In this document: piece by piece, positions 1 through 7,108 of the stretch | Layout: the number at the start of each line of letters is the position of its first letter | Position numbering within the stretch: the first letter of the stretch is position 1 | NCBI GenBank assembly: GCA_020853075.1 | Contig: JADYZS010000252.1 | Coordinates: forward strand, 1-13,032 | DNA length: 13,032 nt | Source: Anaerolineae bacterium | GTDB lineage: Bacteria > Chloroflexota > Anaerolineae > JADYZS01 | Direction: 5' to 3' | Position numbers and translations under genes: made by a program | Notes under the pieces: model-generated | What the model saw: only the letters and a program-made list of their open reading frames with translations | Told to the model about the DNA's origin: nothing | Database searches by the model: none

Positions 1-889
1 AACGGCATCCCTTCGGCGGGTTAGCAGGCGAGGGTACGTCGCCTTGCAGGATGATCCGCCGCCGTTTCTCCTCCACCAAAGGATCGGGACTGGGCACTGC
101 CGACAGGAGCGCCTGAGTGTAGGGATGTAAAGGGTTGCGGTATAACTCGGCGCGGCTCGTCAACTCCACGATCTTGCCCAGATACATCACGGCCACGCGG
201 TCAGAGATGTGACGGACCACCGCCAAGTCATGCGCGATGAAAAGATAAGTCAGCCCGAATTGCTCCTGCAGGTTCTCCAACAAATTGATGATCTGCGCCT
301 GGATAGAAACGTCCAGGGCCGAGACCGGCTCATCGCAGACGATGAAGCTTGGATGCACCGCCAGGGCACGGGCCACCCCGATACGCTGGCGTTGGCCGCC
401 GGAGAATTCGTGGGGGTAGCGGTTGATGAAATAAGGATTAAGGCCCACCACCCGCAGCAATTCCTGTACCCGCTCCTTCTTCTCGTTCCCCTGGGCGATG
501 TTGTGCACTTCCAGCGGCTCGCTGATAATGGCCCCCACCGTCATGCGAGGGTTCAGCGAGGCGTAAGGGTCCTGGAAGATCATCTGCATCTTACGTCGCT
601 GGCGGCGCAGGGCTTCGCCATGCAACCCGGTCAGATCGTCTTTCTCAAAATAGACTTGCCCGGCTGTGGGCCGATAAAGTTGAAGCAATGAGCGACCCAG
701 GGTAGATTTTCCGCACCCTGATTCCCCCACCAACCCCAGCGTCTCGCTCCGGTGAATGGCGAAGGAAACGTCGTCTACCGCCTTGATGTCGCCCACGTGG
801 CGCTGGATGATGCCCCGCACGATGGGGAAATACATCTTCAGGTGTTCCGCCTGAACCAATGAGTTACCGTTAGTTTGGCTTTCGCTCAT
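1..889 (-). CDS. oppF: Oligopeptide/dipeptide ABC transporter ATP-binding protein, OppF/DppF type (partial, C-terminus cut)
   Basis: Second nucleotide-binding subunit of a peptide importer; it hydrolyses ATP at the inner face of the membrane and pairs with the OppD-type protein encoded just upstream. 296 codons are visible. Walker A GESGCGKS lies at residues 55-62, the Q-loop FQDPYASLNPR at about 105-115, the signature SGGQRQR at 163-169, Walker B FIVCDE at 182-187 and the H-loop histidine at 220. The visible end, SPANPPKGCR, is the start of the Cys-containing C-terminal oligopeptide/dipeptide-transporter tail. The reading frame is open to the window edge, so the last roughly 30-40 residues are missing. 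The ATG overlaps the TGA of oppD by one base (TGATG), which suggests translational coupling. The family is certain. The substrate (oligopeptide, dipeptide or nickel/sugar-like) cannot be told from the ATPase alone. Confidence 0.95.
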   Translation of the reverse strand, partial: MSESQTNGNSLVQAEHLKMYFPIVRGIIQRHVGDIKAVDDVSFAIHRSETLGLVGESGCGKSTLGRSLLQLYRPTAGQVYFEKDDLTGLHGEALRRQRRKMQMIFQDPYASLNPRMTVGAIISEPLEVHNIAQGNEKKERVQELLRVVGLNPYFINRYPHEFSGGQRQRIGVARALAVHPSFIVCDEPVSALDVSIQAQIINLLENLQEQFGLTYLFIAHDLAVVRHISDRVAVMYLGKIVELTSRAELYRNPLHPYTQALLSAVPSPDPLVEEKRRRIILQGDVPSPANPPKGCR

Positions 890-1893
890 CAATTCAACAC
901 GCCTATACCGGCCCGCACAGCAGGTGCAATATCCACCCAACACGCGACACTGTGTTGAGGGGCAACCGTCTCCAATGGCGGCATCTGCTCCAGACAACGG
1001 TCTATACGGAAGTGACACCGCGCCGCAAAGGGACAACCCGGCGGCAGGTCAATCAAATCCGGCGGAAGGCCCTCAATAGGAGAGAGCCGCTCTGGCCGCT
1101 CTTCATCCAGGCGCGGGATGGAACGCAACAGACCAAAGGTGTAGGGGTGGCGAGGATCGGCATAGAGATCCTGCACACGGGCCATTTCCACCACGTAGCC
1201 CCCATACATCACCATCACCCTATCGGCCAGGCCCGCGACCACGCCCAAATCGTGGGTGATCCAGATGATAGCCATGCCGACATCTTTTTTCAGTTGTCGC
1301 ACCAGGTCAAGGATCTGAGCTTGAATGGTGACGTCCAAAGCGGTAGTGGGCTCGTCGGCAATGAGGAGTTGAGGGGTACAAGAAAGCGCCATCGCGATCA
1401 TCACACGCTGGCGCATACCACCGGAGAATTGGTGGGGGTAATCGTCTATCCTGCTGGCCGCGGCCGGGATGCCGACCATCTCCAAGAGATCAATAGTGTG
1501 CCGGCGAGCCTGGGCCCGATCCATGCCCAGGTGCAACTGCAATGCTTCGCCGATTTGTTGCCCCACGGTGAGAACAGGGTTGAGAGAGGTCATGGGGTCC
1601 TGAAAAATCATGGCGATACGATGGCCTCGTACCTGGCGGATCTCCTCTTCGCTTAACTTAAGCAGATCGCGTCCCTCAAACCATACTTCGCCTCCTGTGA
1701 TCTTGCCAGGAGGTTGGGGGATAAGGCGGATGAGAGACATGACACTGACGCTCTTGCCGCAACCGGACTCGCCGACAATGCCGAGCGTTTCTCCTTCGTT
1801 CACCTGATAGGAGATGCCATTGACGGCTTGAACAACACCGTCTTGGGTGAAAAACTGGGTGCGAAGCCCTTTCACCTCCAATAGCATTCCCAT
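889..1893 (-). CDS. oppD: Oligopeptide/dipeptide ABC transporter ATP-binding protein, OppD/DppD type
   Basis: 334-residue ATPase of a peptide ABC importer, complete and of normal family length. Walker A GESGCGKS is at 41-48, the Q-loop FQDPMTSLNP at about 97-106, the signature SGGMRQR at 157-163, Walker B LLIADE at 176-181 with catalytic E181, and the H-loop H214. The C-terminal tail carries CPFAARC (C287, C293) followed by C300 and C318. These four cysteines are conserved in OppD/DppD proteins and have been reported to hold an iron-sulfur cluster in mycobacterial OppD. The start lies just behind GGAGG; an in-frame ATG two codons later has more normal spacing and could be the real start. It is the first gene of a transcription unit with oppF. 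No binding protein or permease gene lies upstream, so these must be beyond the left edge or elsewhere. Confidence 0.95.
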   Translation of the reverse strand: MGMLLEVKGLRTQFFTQDGVVQAVNGISYQVNEGETLGIVGESGCGKSVSVMSLIRLIPQPPGKITGGEVWFEGRDLLKLSEEEIRQVRGHRIAMIFQDPMTSLNPVLTVGQQIGEALQLHLGMDRAQARRHTIDLLEMVGIPAAASRIDDYPHQFSGGMRQRVMIAMALSCTPQLLIADEPTTALDVTIQAQILDLVRQLKKDVGMAIIWITHDLGVVAGLADRVMVMYGGYVVEMARVQDLYADPRHPYTFGLLRSIPRLDEERPERLSPIEGLPPDLIDLPPGCPFAARCHFRIDRCLEQMPPLETVAPQHSVACWVDIAPAVRAGIGVLN

Positions 1894-1922
1894 CCTGCCT
1901 CCATTGGCCTTAGTTGGTCAAA

Positions 1923-1951
1923 ATAGTATCATAAACCTGATGGCTTGTCAA
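1923..1951 (-). promoter_or_regulatory. Sigma-70 type promoter for oppDF
   Basis: Read on the minus strand: TTGACA (1951-1946), a 17-nt spacer and TACTAT (1928-1923), about 30 nt before the oppD start at 1893. The -35 box is perfect, the spacing is ideal and the -10 matches 5 of 6 positions. This indicates that oppD is the first gene of its operon. The gap 1894-2007 otherwise shows no clear terminator for the upstream sigma/anti-sigma pair. Confidence 0.8.
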
Positions 1952-2007
1952 GACAACTTCAACGCACAAGATACGCACAAACTACGGCCAAGAAATGGGG
2001 CGCCGAG

Positions 2008-2511
2008 TCAACTGGGACGAATTTCTCTTGGCTTACTCAGCGCCAATATCTTGTGGATGGCAGGCCGTGTCTCTTTTTTCTCCAGCAGGCTGGCGTTCAC
2101 CACACCATCGTCGGGCAAAGGCTGCCCCCGATCCAACACGGTATAACGAAGCGGCACTTCTACTTCTACGGTTTGGGTAGGAGGTGTTGCTGTCGGTCTG
2201 ACGCGCGTCGGTTCGGCCCCGTAGGGGAGACCGATCTGGCCGCGGGCCAACGCGGCGCCGATCAGCATCACCAGTAAGGCTGTCGCGGCGAGAGGCTGCG
2301 TACGCTGCAAGAAGGCACGCCAAAGCCCTGGGCGCGGCCGTTGCTGGCTGGCAGCACCCGGCGACAGCCGGGCGCGCAACCTCTGCCAGCCATCAGGAGG
2401 CGGCTCCTCGCCCCGCACCATCTCGCGCAGATCCCAGCGGATGAGGCTGTCCACCTCCTCGTCATACTCTGGCTCTGAGGGCGGGGCAAGCCACTTCTTA
2501 AGTAAATTCAT
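2008..2511 (-). CDS. Putative single-pass membrane anti-sigma factor
   Basis: A 167-residue protein not recognised from sequence alone; the call rests on architecture and position. The start chosen is the ATG at 2511, which overlaps the end of the sigma-factor gene by 14 nt in another frame; an in-frame upstream start would run deep into the sigma gene. Residues 1-70 form an acidic then basic cytoplasmic-like part (WLAPPSEPEYDEEVDSLIRW). One hydrophobic segment, about residues 72-90 (PLAATALLVMLIGAALA), is followed by a Pro/Thr-rich stretch and a small C-terminal region of about 50 residues. There is no cysteine, so the HxxxCxxC zinc motif of classic ZAS anti-sigma factors is absent. Known ECF systems pair such overlapping one-TM proteins with the sigma factor; that role is inferred here. 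Confidence 0.7.
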   Translation of the reverse strand: MNLLKKWLAPPSEPEYDEEVDSLIRWDLREMVRGEEPPPDGWQRLRARLSPGAASQQRPRPGLWRAFLQRTQPLAATALLVMLIGAALARGQIGLPYGAEPTRVRPTATPPTQTVEVEVPLRYTVLDRGQPLPDDGVVNASLLEKKETRPAIHKILALSKPREIRPS

Positions 2512-3088
2512 AGGCGGCACCCGTCGCAGAGATTGCTTCGCCTTGCAGGAGGCGAAGGGCGTTTCGCAAAGCCTTGCGTGCATAGTAGAGACGGGACTTG
2601 ACCGTTCCGACCGGACACCCCAGGATGAGGGCGATCTCTTCCACGCTCAAGTCGTTGAGGTAATAAAGGACAACCACAGCCCGGTGCTCAAAACTCAACT
2701 TTGCCAGTACCGACTGGACGATGGTCTCTATCTCACGCGATTCAGCGTAGTGTTCAGGCGAAGCCTGGGGGCCTGCCACCAGCCCATCCACCAATTGTTC
2801 TAAAGAAAAAGAGGCGCGACGACGTCGCGTTAACCAGTTGTAGGAGAGATTAACGGTCACACGATACAGCCAGGGGGAAAGGGGGATAGAGCCGTCCAGG
2901 TGGTTGACGTGGGCATGAAATCGGAGGAAACAATCTTGCAGTATATCTTCGGAGGCTGTGCGGTCGCGCGTGACGGCGAGGGCAGTCCGATAGACCTGTC
3001 CTTTGTATTTGTCGTAAAGGGCCTCAAAAGCACGCCAGTCGCCCGACCGTATCTGGGCAATCAATTGTTGGTCGTCGGAGGTCGGCAC
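2498..3088 (-). CDS. ECF-family RNA polymerase sigma-70 factor
   Basis: Alternative sigma factor that directs RNA polymerase to a small regulon, probably under control of the overlapping anti-sigma protein. From the chosen GTG at 3088 the protein has 196 residues, a normal ECF length. Region 2 spans about residues 20-90 and includes ASEDILQDCFLRFH (core binding and -10 recognition) and the helix SPWLYRVTVNLSYNWL. Region 4 spans about 123-176 with the helix-turn-helix LSVEEIALILGCPVGTVKSR. The start was chosen because AGGAG sits exactly 7 nt before it; a longer form beginning at GTG 3106 is possible. The stop TAA lies inside the first codons of the anti-sigma gene, so the two are likely translationally coupled. 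The signal sensed cannot be told from the sequence. Confidence 0.93.
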   Translation of the reverse strand: MPTSDDQQLIAQIRSGDWRAFEALYDKYKGQVYRTALAVTRDRTASEDILQDCFLRFHAHVNHLDGSIPLSPWLYRVTVNLSYNWLTRRRRASFSLEQLVDGLVAGPQASPEHYAESREIETIVQSVLAKLSFEHRAVVVLYYLNDLSVEEIALILGCPVGTVKSRLYYARKALRNALRLLQGEAISATGAAYEFT

Positions 3089-3095
3089 AACCCAT

Positions 3096-3100
3096 CTCCT
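3096..3100 (-). promoter_or_regulatory. Shine-Dalgarno AGGAG that sets the sigma-factor start
   Basis: AGGAG on the minus strand lies 7 nt upstream of GTG 3088. It falls inside the extra codons of the longer open frame starting at 3106, which argues for the shorter protein. Confidence 0.6.
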
Positions 3101-3158
3101 GGGCACCCAAGGTGAGGCTTCTTCGCCCCCACGCGACCATCAGACAAATCTGTTATCA

Positions 3159-3191
3159 TATATACACCCGCCACTGGCTCATCAGGTTCAA
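3159..3191 (-). promoter_or_regulatory. Weak promoter candidate upstream of the sigma gene
   Basis: The 163-bp gap between the sigma-factor start and the end of the substrate-binding-protein gene (3089-3251) has one AT-rich block, TATATATGAT on the minus strand, preceded by TTGAAC. The spacing is poor for sigma-70 (21 nt to TATATA), and the GAAC element could instead belong to an autoregulated ECF promoter. No terminator was seen in the gap. Confidence 0.25.
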
Positions 3192-3251
3192 AGGGGTTGC
3201 GGTCTAGTCACCCCTAAAGTGGTAGAAAGCCCCCGGTCAGGCCACAACCTA

Positions 3252-4643
3252 TTACCGTGGGGTGAGGGCGGTGTTGGCATCGGTCACGGCCTTGTCCAAC
3301 GCCGCCTTGGGGTCGGCGCCCTGGATGACCGCGGCTACCGCGTCCTGAATGATCGTCCGCACGGCGTTCCACTCTGCCATCTGCGGCTCCACCTTGCCAT
3401 ATTGCACCCACTCAAAAGCCTTCTGGAACTCCCGGTTCTTCTCTGCATAGGCTTTGAACTCCGGGGATTCGGCTGCCGACCCGCGCACAGGAAAGGAGTT
3501 GGCAGCGATGGCCCATTTTGCCGTTTGATCTCGCTCGGTGAACCATCTGATGAAGAGCCAGGAGGCCAGTTGTTGTTCCCGTTTCTTAGCCCTAAAGACG
3601 CTCAGGCTGGGCCCGTGGATGACCGTGACGATCTGGGGCGTGGAACGGGGGAAGTAAGAGACGCTCCAATTGAACTTGCCACCCTCCTCCACCGCTGCGC
3701 GATAGGAGGAAAGGTTTGCCGACGAACTGAAGGTGAAGACGGTCTTGCCAATGCCGAAATCGGCCTGATCCCAGAGGTTGCCGGAGCCCTGATAGGCATA
3801 GCCGTTGTCAAGAAGAGTTTTGAGGAAAGTGAGGCTATCAAGCCCGGCCTGGCTGCCGAAAAGGACCTGTTTGCCATCCTGGCCGATCATCTCGCCCCCA
3901 CGGCTGAAAACCCAACCGGCGAAGGTAGAGGCCGAAGGTCGCGCAGCGTAGCAGGGGAGATCTTTCTTTTCCTTCGCGGCCTTGCAGACGGCCAGGAACT
4001 CATCCCAGGTCTGGGGCGGCCCCGCGAAACCGAGCTCCTTCAGCACGTCGGCGTTGTAATACATCAACTCCATGCTGCGATTGAGCGGAAAGCCGAGAAG
4101 TTTGTTGCCCAGTTTTGGATGGCGGTCGGAGTTAACGAAAGAGGCGAAGATGTCTTTCCTGTCCTCTTCGCTTAAGCCATACTTTGTGCTGTTCACGTAG
4201 GGATCCAGATTCAACACGGCGTCGGCCTGGTCATAGACTGCGGCCTGGTTGCCGTAAGCGACGGCGACATTGGGTGTCTCGCCGGAGGCGATGGCCGCCT
4301 GCAATCTCTTGAAGACGTCGTTGTAGTTGCCGCCGATGAACTCAGCCTTGACTTTGATCTTCCACTCGTTCTTGTTGTTGAAATCTTCCACCAGGGCTTG
4401 CAGCACCTCGCCGCTCTGCTGGCTAGAGGCGTGCCAGAGAAGGATGCTCTGGCCCGTGGGGTCCAACTGGCTGATGGCATCAAGAGCCGGCGTGGCTGTG
4501 AGAGTGAGTGTAGCCGGTGCAGATGTGGGTGTGAGCGCGGGGGAAGTCGCCGTCGGCGCAGGCGTGACTTGTGTACAGGACGACAGCAGTAGGGCCAGGA
4601 TGGCGACGATGGCGAGCAACGTAAACGATAGGCGGCTCTTCAT
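3252..4643 (-). CDS. ABC transporter substrate-binding lipoprotein, family 1 (sugar/glycerol-phosphate type)
   Basis: Surface lipoprotein that captures a solute, probably a sugar or sugar derivative, for an ABC importer. It has 463 residues. The signal peptide MKSRLSFTLLAIVAIL is followed by a lipobox LSSC with the lipidated C23, then a low-complexity Thr/Ala/Pro linker (about 24-52) of the kind common in Chloroflexota lipoproteins. The binding fold begins near residue 66 (ILLWHASSQQSGEVLQAL), with typical family-1 stretches such as LGFPLNRSMELMYYNADVLKELGF and QTWDEFLAVCKAA. The start at ATG 4643 is supported by GGGAG 8 nt upstream and by the signal peptide; an in-frame GTG eight codons earlier is less likely. 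It is a single-gene unit with its own promoter, and no permease or ATPase gene adjoins it. The ligand is unknown, although glucuronate isomerase lies nearby. Confidence 0.9.
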   Translation of the reverse strand: MKSRLSFTLLAIVAILALLLSSCTQVTPAPTATSPALTPTSAPATLTLTATPALDAISQLDPTGQSILLWHASSQQSGEVLQALVEDFNNKNEWKIKVKAEFIGGNYNDVFKRLQAAIASGETPNVAVAYGNQAAVYDQADAVLNLDPYVNSTKYGLSEEDRKDIFASFVNSDRHPKLGNKLLGFPLNRSMELMYYNADVLKELGFAGPPQTWDEFLAVCKAAKEKKDLPCYAARPSASTFAGWVFSRGGEMIGQDGKQVLFGSQAGLDSLTFLKTLLDNGYAYQGSGNLWDQADFGIGKTVFTFSSSANLSSYRAAVEEGGKFNWSVSYFPRSTPQIVTVIHGPSLSVFRAKKREQQLASWLFIRWFTERDQTAKWAIAANSFPVRGSAAESPEFKAYAEKNREFQKAFEWVQYGKVEPQMAEWNAVRTIIQDAVAAVIQGADPKAALDKAVTDANTALTPR

Positions 4644-4720
4644 GATCCCTACTCCCGTGAGGCACACGAGGTCGGATACGACTGCACAAACAAAACCCCC
4701 TTGTTAAGCGGAATGAGTAT

Positions 4721-4748
4721 ATTCTACCACAACCACCCTCGCCATCAA
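4721..4748 (-). promoter_or_regulatory. Sigma-70 type promoter for the substrate-binding lipoprotein, flanked by an inverted repeat
   Basis: Minus strand: TTGATG (4748-4743), a 16-nt spacer and TAGAAT (4726-4721), about 80 nt before the start codon. An 8-bp inverted repeat, CCCCCTTG/CAAGGGGG (4696-4703 and 4746-4753), brackets the core promoter: one arm overlaps the -35 box and the other lies just after the expected start of transcription. It could be an operator, but this is not shown. Confidence 0.65.
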
Positions 4749-4823
4749 GGGGGGGATTGCCACGTTAGGGCTGCGTCACAGTCCGCCATCGGATAAAATC
4801 CGACGGCTGTACGTTCACGTTTT

Positions 4824-4851
4824 GTAGGGGCGCGGCATGCCGCGCCCCTAC
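4824..4851. repeat. Perfect 28-nt palindrome, GTAGGGGCG family
   Basis: GTAGGGGCGCGGCA is followed directly by its exact reverse complement, 14 bp per arm with no spacer. The outer nine bases, GTAGGGGCG, are the same as the arms of the inverted repeat at 11524-11572, so both belong to one dispersed repeat family with differing centres. It lies in the non-coding stretch between the lipoprotein gene and the deazaflavin-family gene. Confidence 0.85.
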
Positions 4852-4873
4852 TGCGGGCTTCCTAGCCTGGTTG

Positions 4874-4962
4874 CCGTCGGTTTCCCCTGTGCCGGGCTGC
4901 GCCCGGCAGCCTGTCGGCTTGCGCCGACTAGGTGCAAGCGAGGCGCGCACGGCAACCGACGG
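4874..4962. repeat. Cluster of nested inverted repeats in a non-coding stretch
   Basis: An outer 9-bp pair, CCGTCGGTT (4874-4882) and AACCGACGG (4954-4962), encloses two tight hairpins: GCCGGGC-TGC-GCCCGGC (4891-4907) and GTCGGC-TTGC-GCCGAC (4913-4928). Together they could fold as a branched structure on either strand. It follows the stop of the minus-strand uxaC operon at 4996 and so could act in 3'-end formation, but there is no T-run. Apart from this, the 28-nt palindrome and the promoter, the gap 4644-4995 shows no gene. Confidence 0.6.
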
Positions 4963-4995
4963 TGAACGCGTCATAGAGTCCCTCTGCTCAGGAGG

Positions 4996-5574
4996 TCACC
5001 CGTCCATCCGTGACCGGCCTCGGCCTCGCCAGGAGATCACTGCAATGAAAAGCCCCCATACCAATATCCACAGCCAGCCGCCCCCATCGCTCGGCCCGCT
5101 GCCCACGCCGGTCGGGCGGATACGAATCACAGGCAACCCCGCCAGTTTCTCTCGCACGACCTCGTCGGACGCGGTGAGGGGGTTAAACCCCGCGAAGAAA
5201 CCGGCGAACCCGGCACTCCGGAGCATCCGGAGCGTCGCGCGCATCGCCTCGTCGGGATCGGTCACCTCCTCGGCCACACCCATGATAGTCCCGCCGGGCA
5301 TGATGACTTCCACGTGCGGCTGCGCCCGCAGGTTGCGATACCAGTGGGCCACGTGACCGAACCCGGCCAGGCAATAGACGTGGCCGTTCAAGATGGCGTA
5401 GTTCACCGGCGCATAGCGCACCTTGCCGGTCTTCTTGCCGATGGTCTTCAAGACCATGATGTAGCCCGAGAAGGGGCTGCCCAGGAAAGGGCCAAGCCCT
5501 AGCCGGAACATCGGCACCATGAAGAAGCGGTTGAGATATGAGAAGATGCGGCGCAAGAGGAGAGAGTGAGACAT
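4996..5574 (-). CDS. Deazaflavin (F420)-dependent nitroreductase-family protein with C-terminal membrane segment
   Basis: A 192-residue member of the family related to mycobacterial Ddn, whose split-barrel enzymes use F420H2 (some relatives bind FMN or heme-type ligands). Family marks are LKTIGKKTGKVRYAPVNY (42-59), the turn GFGHVAHWYRNLRAQPHVEV (71-90; compare the usual G-x-P-x-x-P-x-W-x-x-N-L) and a terminal strand AGLPVIRIRP (145-154). After a Gly/Ser-rich linker comes a hydrophobic segment at about 167-182 (WLWILVWGLFIAVISW) and a basic tail, which most family members of about 150 residues lack; this would anchor it in the membrane. The ATG at 5574 is preferred over an in-frame TTG at 5589. 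It lies 20 bp after the uxaC stop and is probably cotranscribed with it. The substrate is unknown. Confidence 0.85.
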   Translation of the reverse strand: MSHSLLLRRIFSYLNRFFMVPMFRLGLGPFLGSPFSGYIMVLKTIGKKTGKVRYAPVNYAILNGHVYCLAGFGHVAHWYRNLRAQPHVEVIMPGGTIMGVAEEVTDPDEAMRATLRMLRSAGFAGFFAGFNPLTASDEVVREKLAGLPVIRIRPTGVGSGPSDGGGWLWILVWGLFIAVISWRGRGRSRMDG

Positions 5575-5594
5575 AGACGATGCGACCAATAGAA

Positions 5595-7022
5595 CTATCC
5601 CAGTTTATACGCCTTCTTCGCCAGGCGATACGCGGTGTCGTGGATCATCTCTGTTGCGTCGTCCATATCCACGATGCCGCGCACAACCAAACCCGCGAGC
5701 CAGTTCGCGTCCACTCGCCGCGCCAGGTCGTGGCGCGCGGGGATGGAAGGGAAGGCGCGGGTGTCGTCGTTGAAGCCCACCGTATTGTACAGTCCCGCCG
5801 TCTCAATGACCTGGTCGCGGTAGCGCGCCATCCCGTTCAGGCTGTCGTGAAACCACCAGGGCGGCCCCAGTTTCACCGCCGGGTAATGCCCGGCCAGCGG
5901 CGCAAGTTCGCGAGAGTACGTCGTCTCGTCCAGCGTGAAGAGGATCAGCGTGAGGCGCGGGTCGTTGCCGTACTTGTTCAGAAGCGGGCGCAGGCTGCGG
6001 GTGAATTCCCCCTGGATGGGGATGTCGCAGCCTTTATCCAGACCAAAGCGACGGAAGACCAGGTCGTTGTGATTGCGGTAGGAGCCGACGTGGAGTTGCA
6101 TCACCAGGCCATCCTCAATGCTCATGCGGGCGTTCTCCATGAGCAGGTGGCCGGTGAAGCGGGTCGCGTCGTCCGCGGTGGCCTCGCCCTTTAGAGCGCG
6201 CTGGAAGATCGCCTCCGCCTCACGCTCCGAAAGTTCGCTGGTGTAGGCAGTCAGGGCAGCGTGGTCGGTGGCGGTGGCTCCCATCTCCTGGAAATAGGCA
6301 CGCCGGTTCTCCAGGGCACGAATCAGGGCCTGCACGCTGTTGACCGCGCTGCCGGTGACCTGGCTCAAGGCATCTACGTTCTTGCGCCAGCCCACGATGT
6401 CCAGGTTGACCACGCCATCGGGCCGGAAGGTGGGCAGGACGCGGCCCTGCCAGCCCGATTCCCGGATTGCCCGATGGTGAGGAAGGGGATCGGTGGCGGC
6501 ATCGGTGGTGCAGAGAACCTCAATGTTGAAGCGCTCGTAGAGGCGGCGCGGGCGGAATTCAGGTGACTTTAGCGATTCGGCGATCTGGTCGTAAATATTC
6601 TGGGCCGATTCGCCGGTCAACTTGTCCCGGATACCAAAGACGGAATAGAGTTCGTGGGCCAGCCAGAGGCCAGTGGGCGTGCCACGAAAGAGGTGGAAGT
6701 TCTCGCCGAAGATTTGCCAGATCTTGCGGTGGTCCCGTTCTACCTCGCCGCCATCGCGCCGCGGTACGCCGAGGCTCTCCATCGGGATGCCTTGCGAATA
6801 GAGCATCCGGTAAATGTAATGGTCGGGGATGATGAGGAGTTCGGTCGGCGAGCCAAAGGAGTAGTCAGGGTCGGCAAACATGCGCGGGTCCACGTGGCCG
6901 TGCGGGCAGACAAGGGGCGCATCTTTGACCAGGGCATAGAGACGCTGTGCGATTTCCTTTTGTGCCGGGTTGGGGTCAAAGTAGCGATCATCGCGCGGGA
7001 TGATCTGGGGGCGGGATTTCAT
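5595..7022 (-). CDS. uxaC: Glucuronate isomerase (uronate isomerase)
   Basis: Cytoplasmic enzyme that converts D-glucuronate to D-fructuronate (and D-galacturonate to D-tagaturonate), the first step of hexuronate breakdown. At 475 residues it has the usual family length and reads end to end. The metal-binding CPHGHVD motif (H41, H43) of the amidohydrolase-like barrel is near the N-terminus. CTTDAATDPL, PTFRPDGVVN, LPLNKYGN-like and FNDDTRAFPSIPARHD segments are all characteristic. AGGAG lies 11 nt before the ATG. No other hexuronate gene (uxaB, uxuA, kdgK) is visible; the downstream partner is the deazaflavin-family gene instead. The neighbouring sugar-type binding protein could feed this pathway, but that is only suggested by proximity. 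No convincing promoter was found in 7023-7108. Confidence 0.97.
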   Translation of the reverse strand: MKSRPQIIPRDDRYFDPNPAQKEIAQRLYALVKDAPLVCPHGHVDPRMFADPDYSFGSPTELLIIPDHYIYRMLYSQGIPMESLGVPRRDGGEVERDHRKIWQIFGENFHLFRGTPTGLWLAHELYSVFGIRDKLTGESAQNIYDQIAESLKSPEFRPRRLYERFNIEVLCTTDAATDPLPHHRAIRESGWQGRVLPTFRPDGVVNLDIVGWRKNVDALSQVTGSAVNSVQALIRALENRRAYFQEMGATATDHAALTAYTSELSEREAEAIFQRALKGEATADDATRFTGHLLMENARMSIEDGLVMQLHVGSYRNHNDLVFRRFGLDKGCDIPIQGEFTRSLRPLLNKYGNDPRLTLILFTLDETTYSRELAPLAGHYPAVKLGPPWWFHDSLNGMARYRDQVIETAGLYNTVGFNDDTRAFPSIPARHDLARRVDANWLAGLVVRGIVDMDDATEMIHDTAYRLAKKAYKLG

Positions 7023-7108
7023 GAGTCAGGCGACTCCTTTGCATGTTATCAGGCATGGGATGCTCTAAAGCGTAAGGTCGTAAAACGTAAATGGCAAGAT
7101 CGCGGTCA

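Noticed and set aside
3219..4175. Plus-strand open frame of 318 codons opposite the substrate-binding lipoprotein
   Set aside because: It has no family resemblance and is antisense to a lipoprotein with a clear lipobox and promoter.
5580..6194. Plus-strand open frame of 204 codons opposite uxaC
   Set aside because: uxaC is unmistakable on the other strand; the product here is unrelated, Arg/Val-rich shadow sequence.
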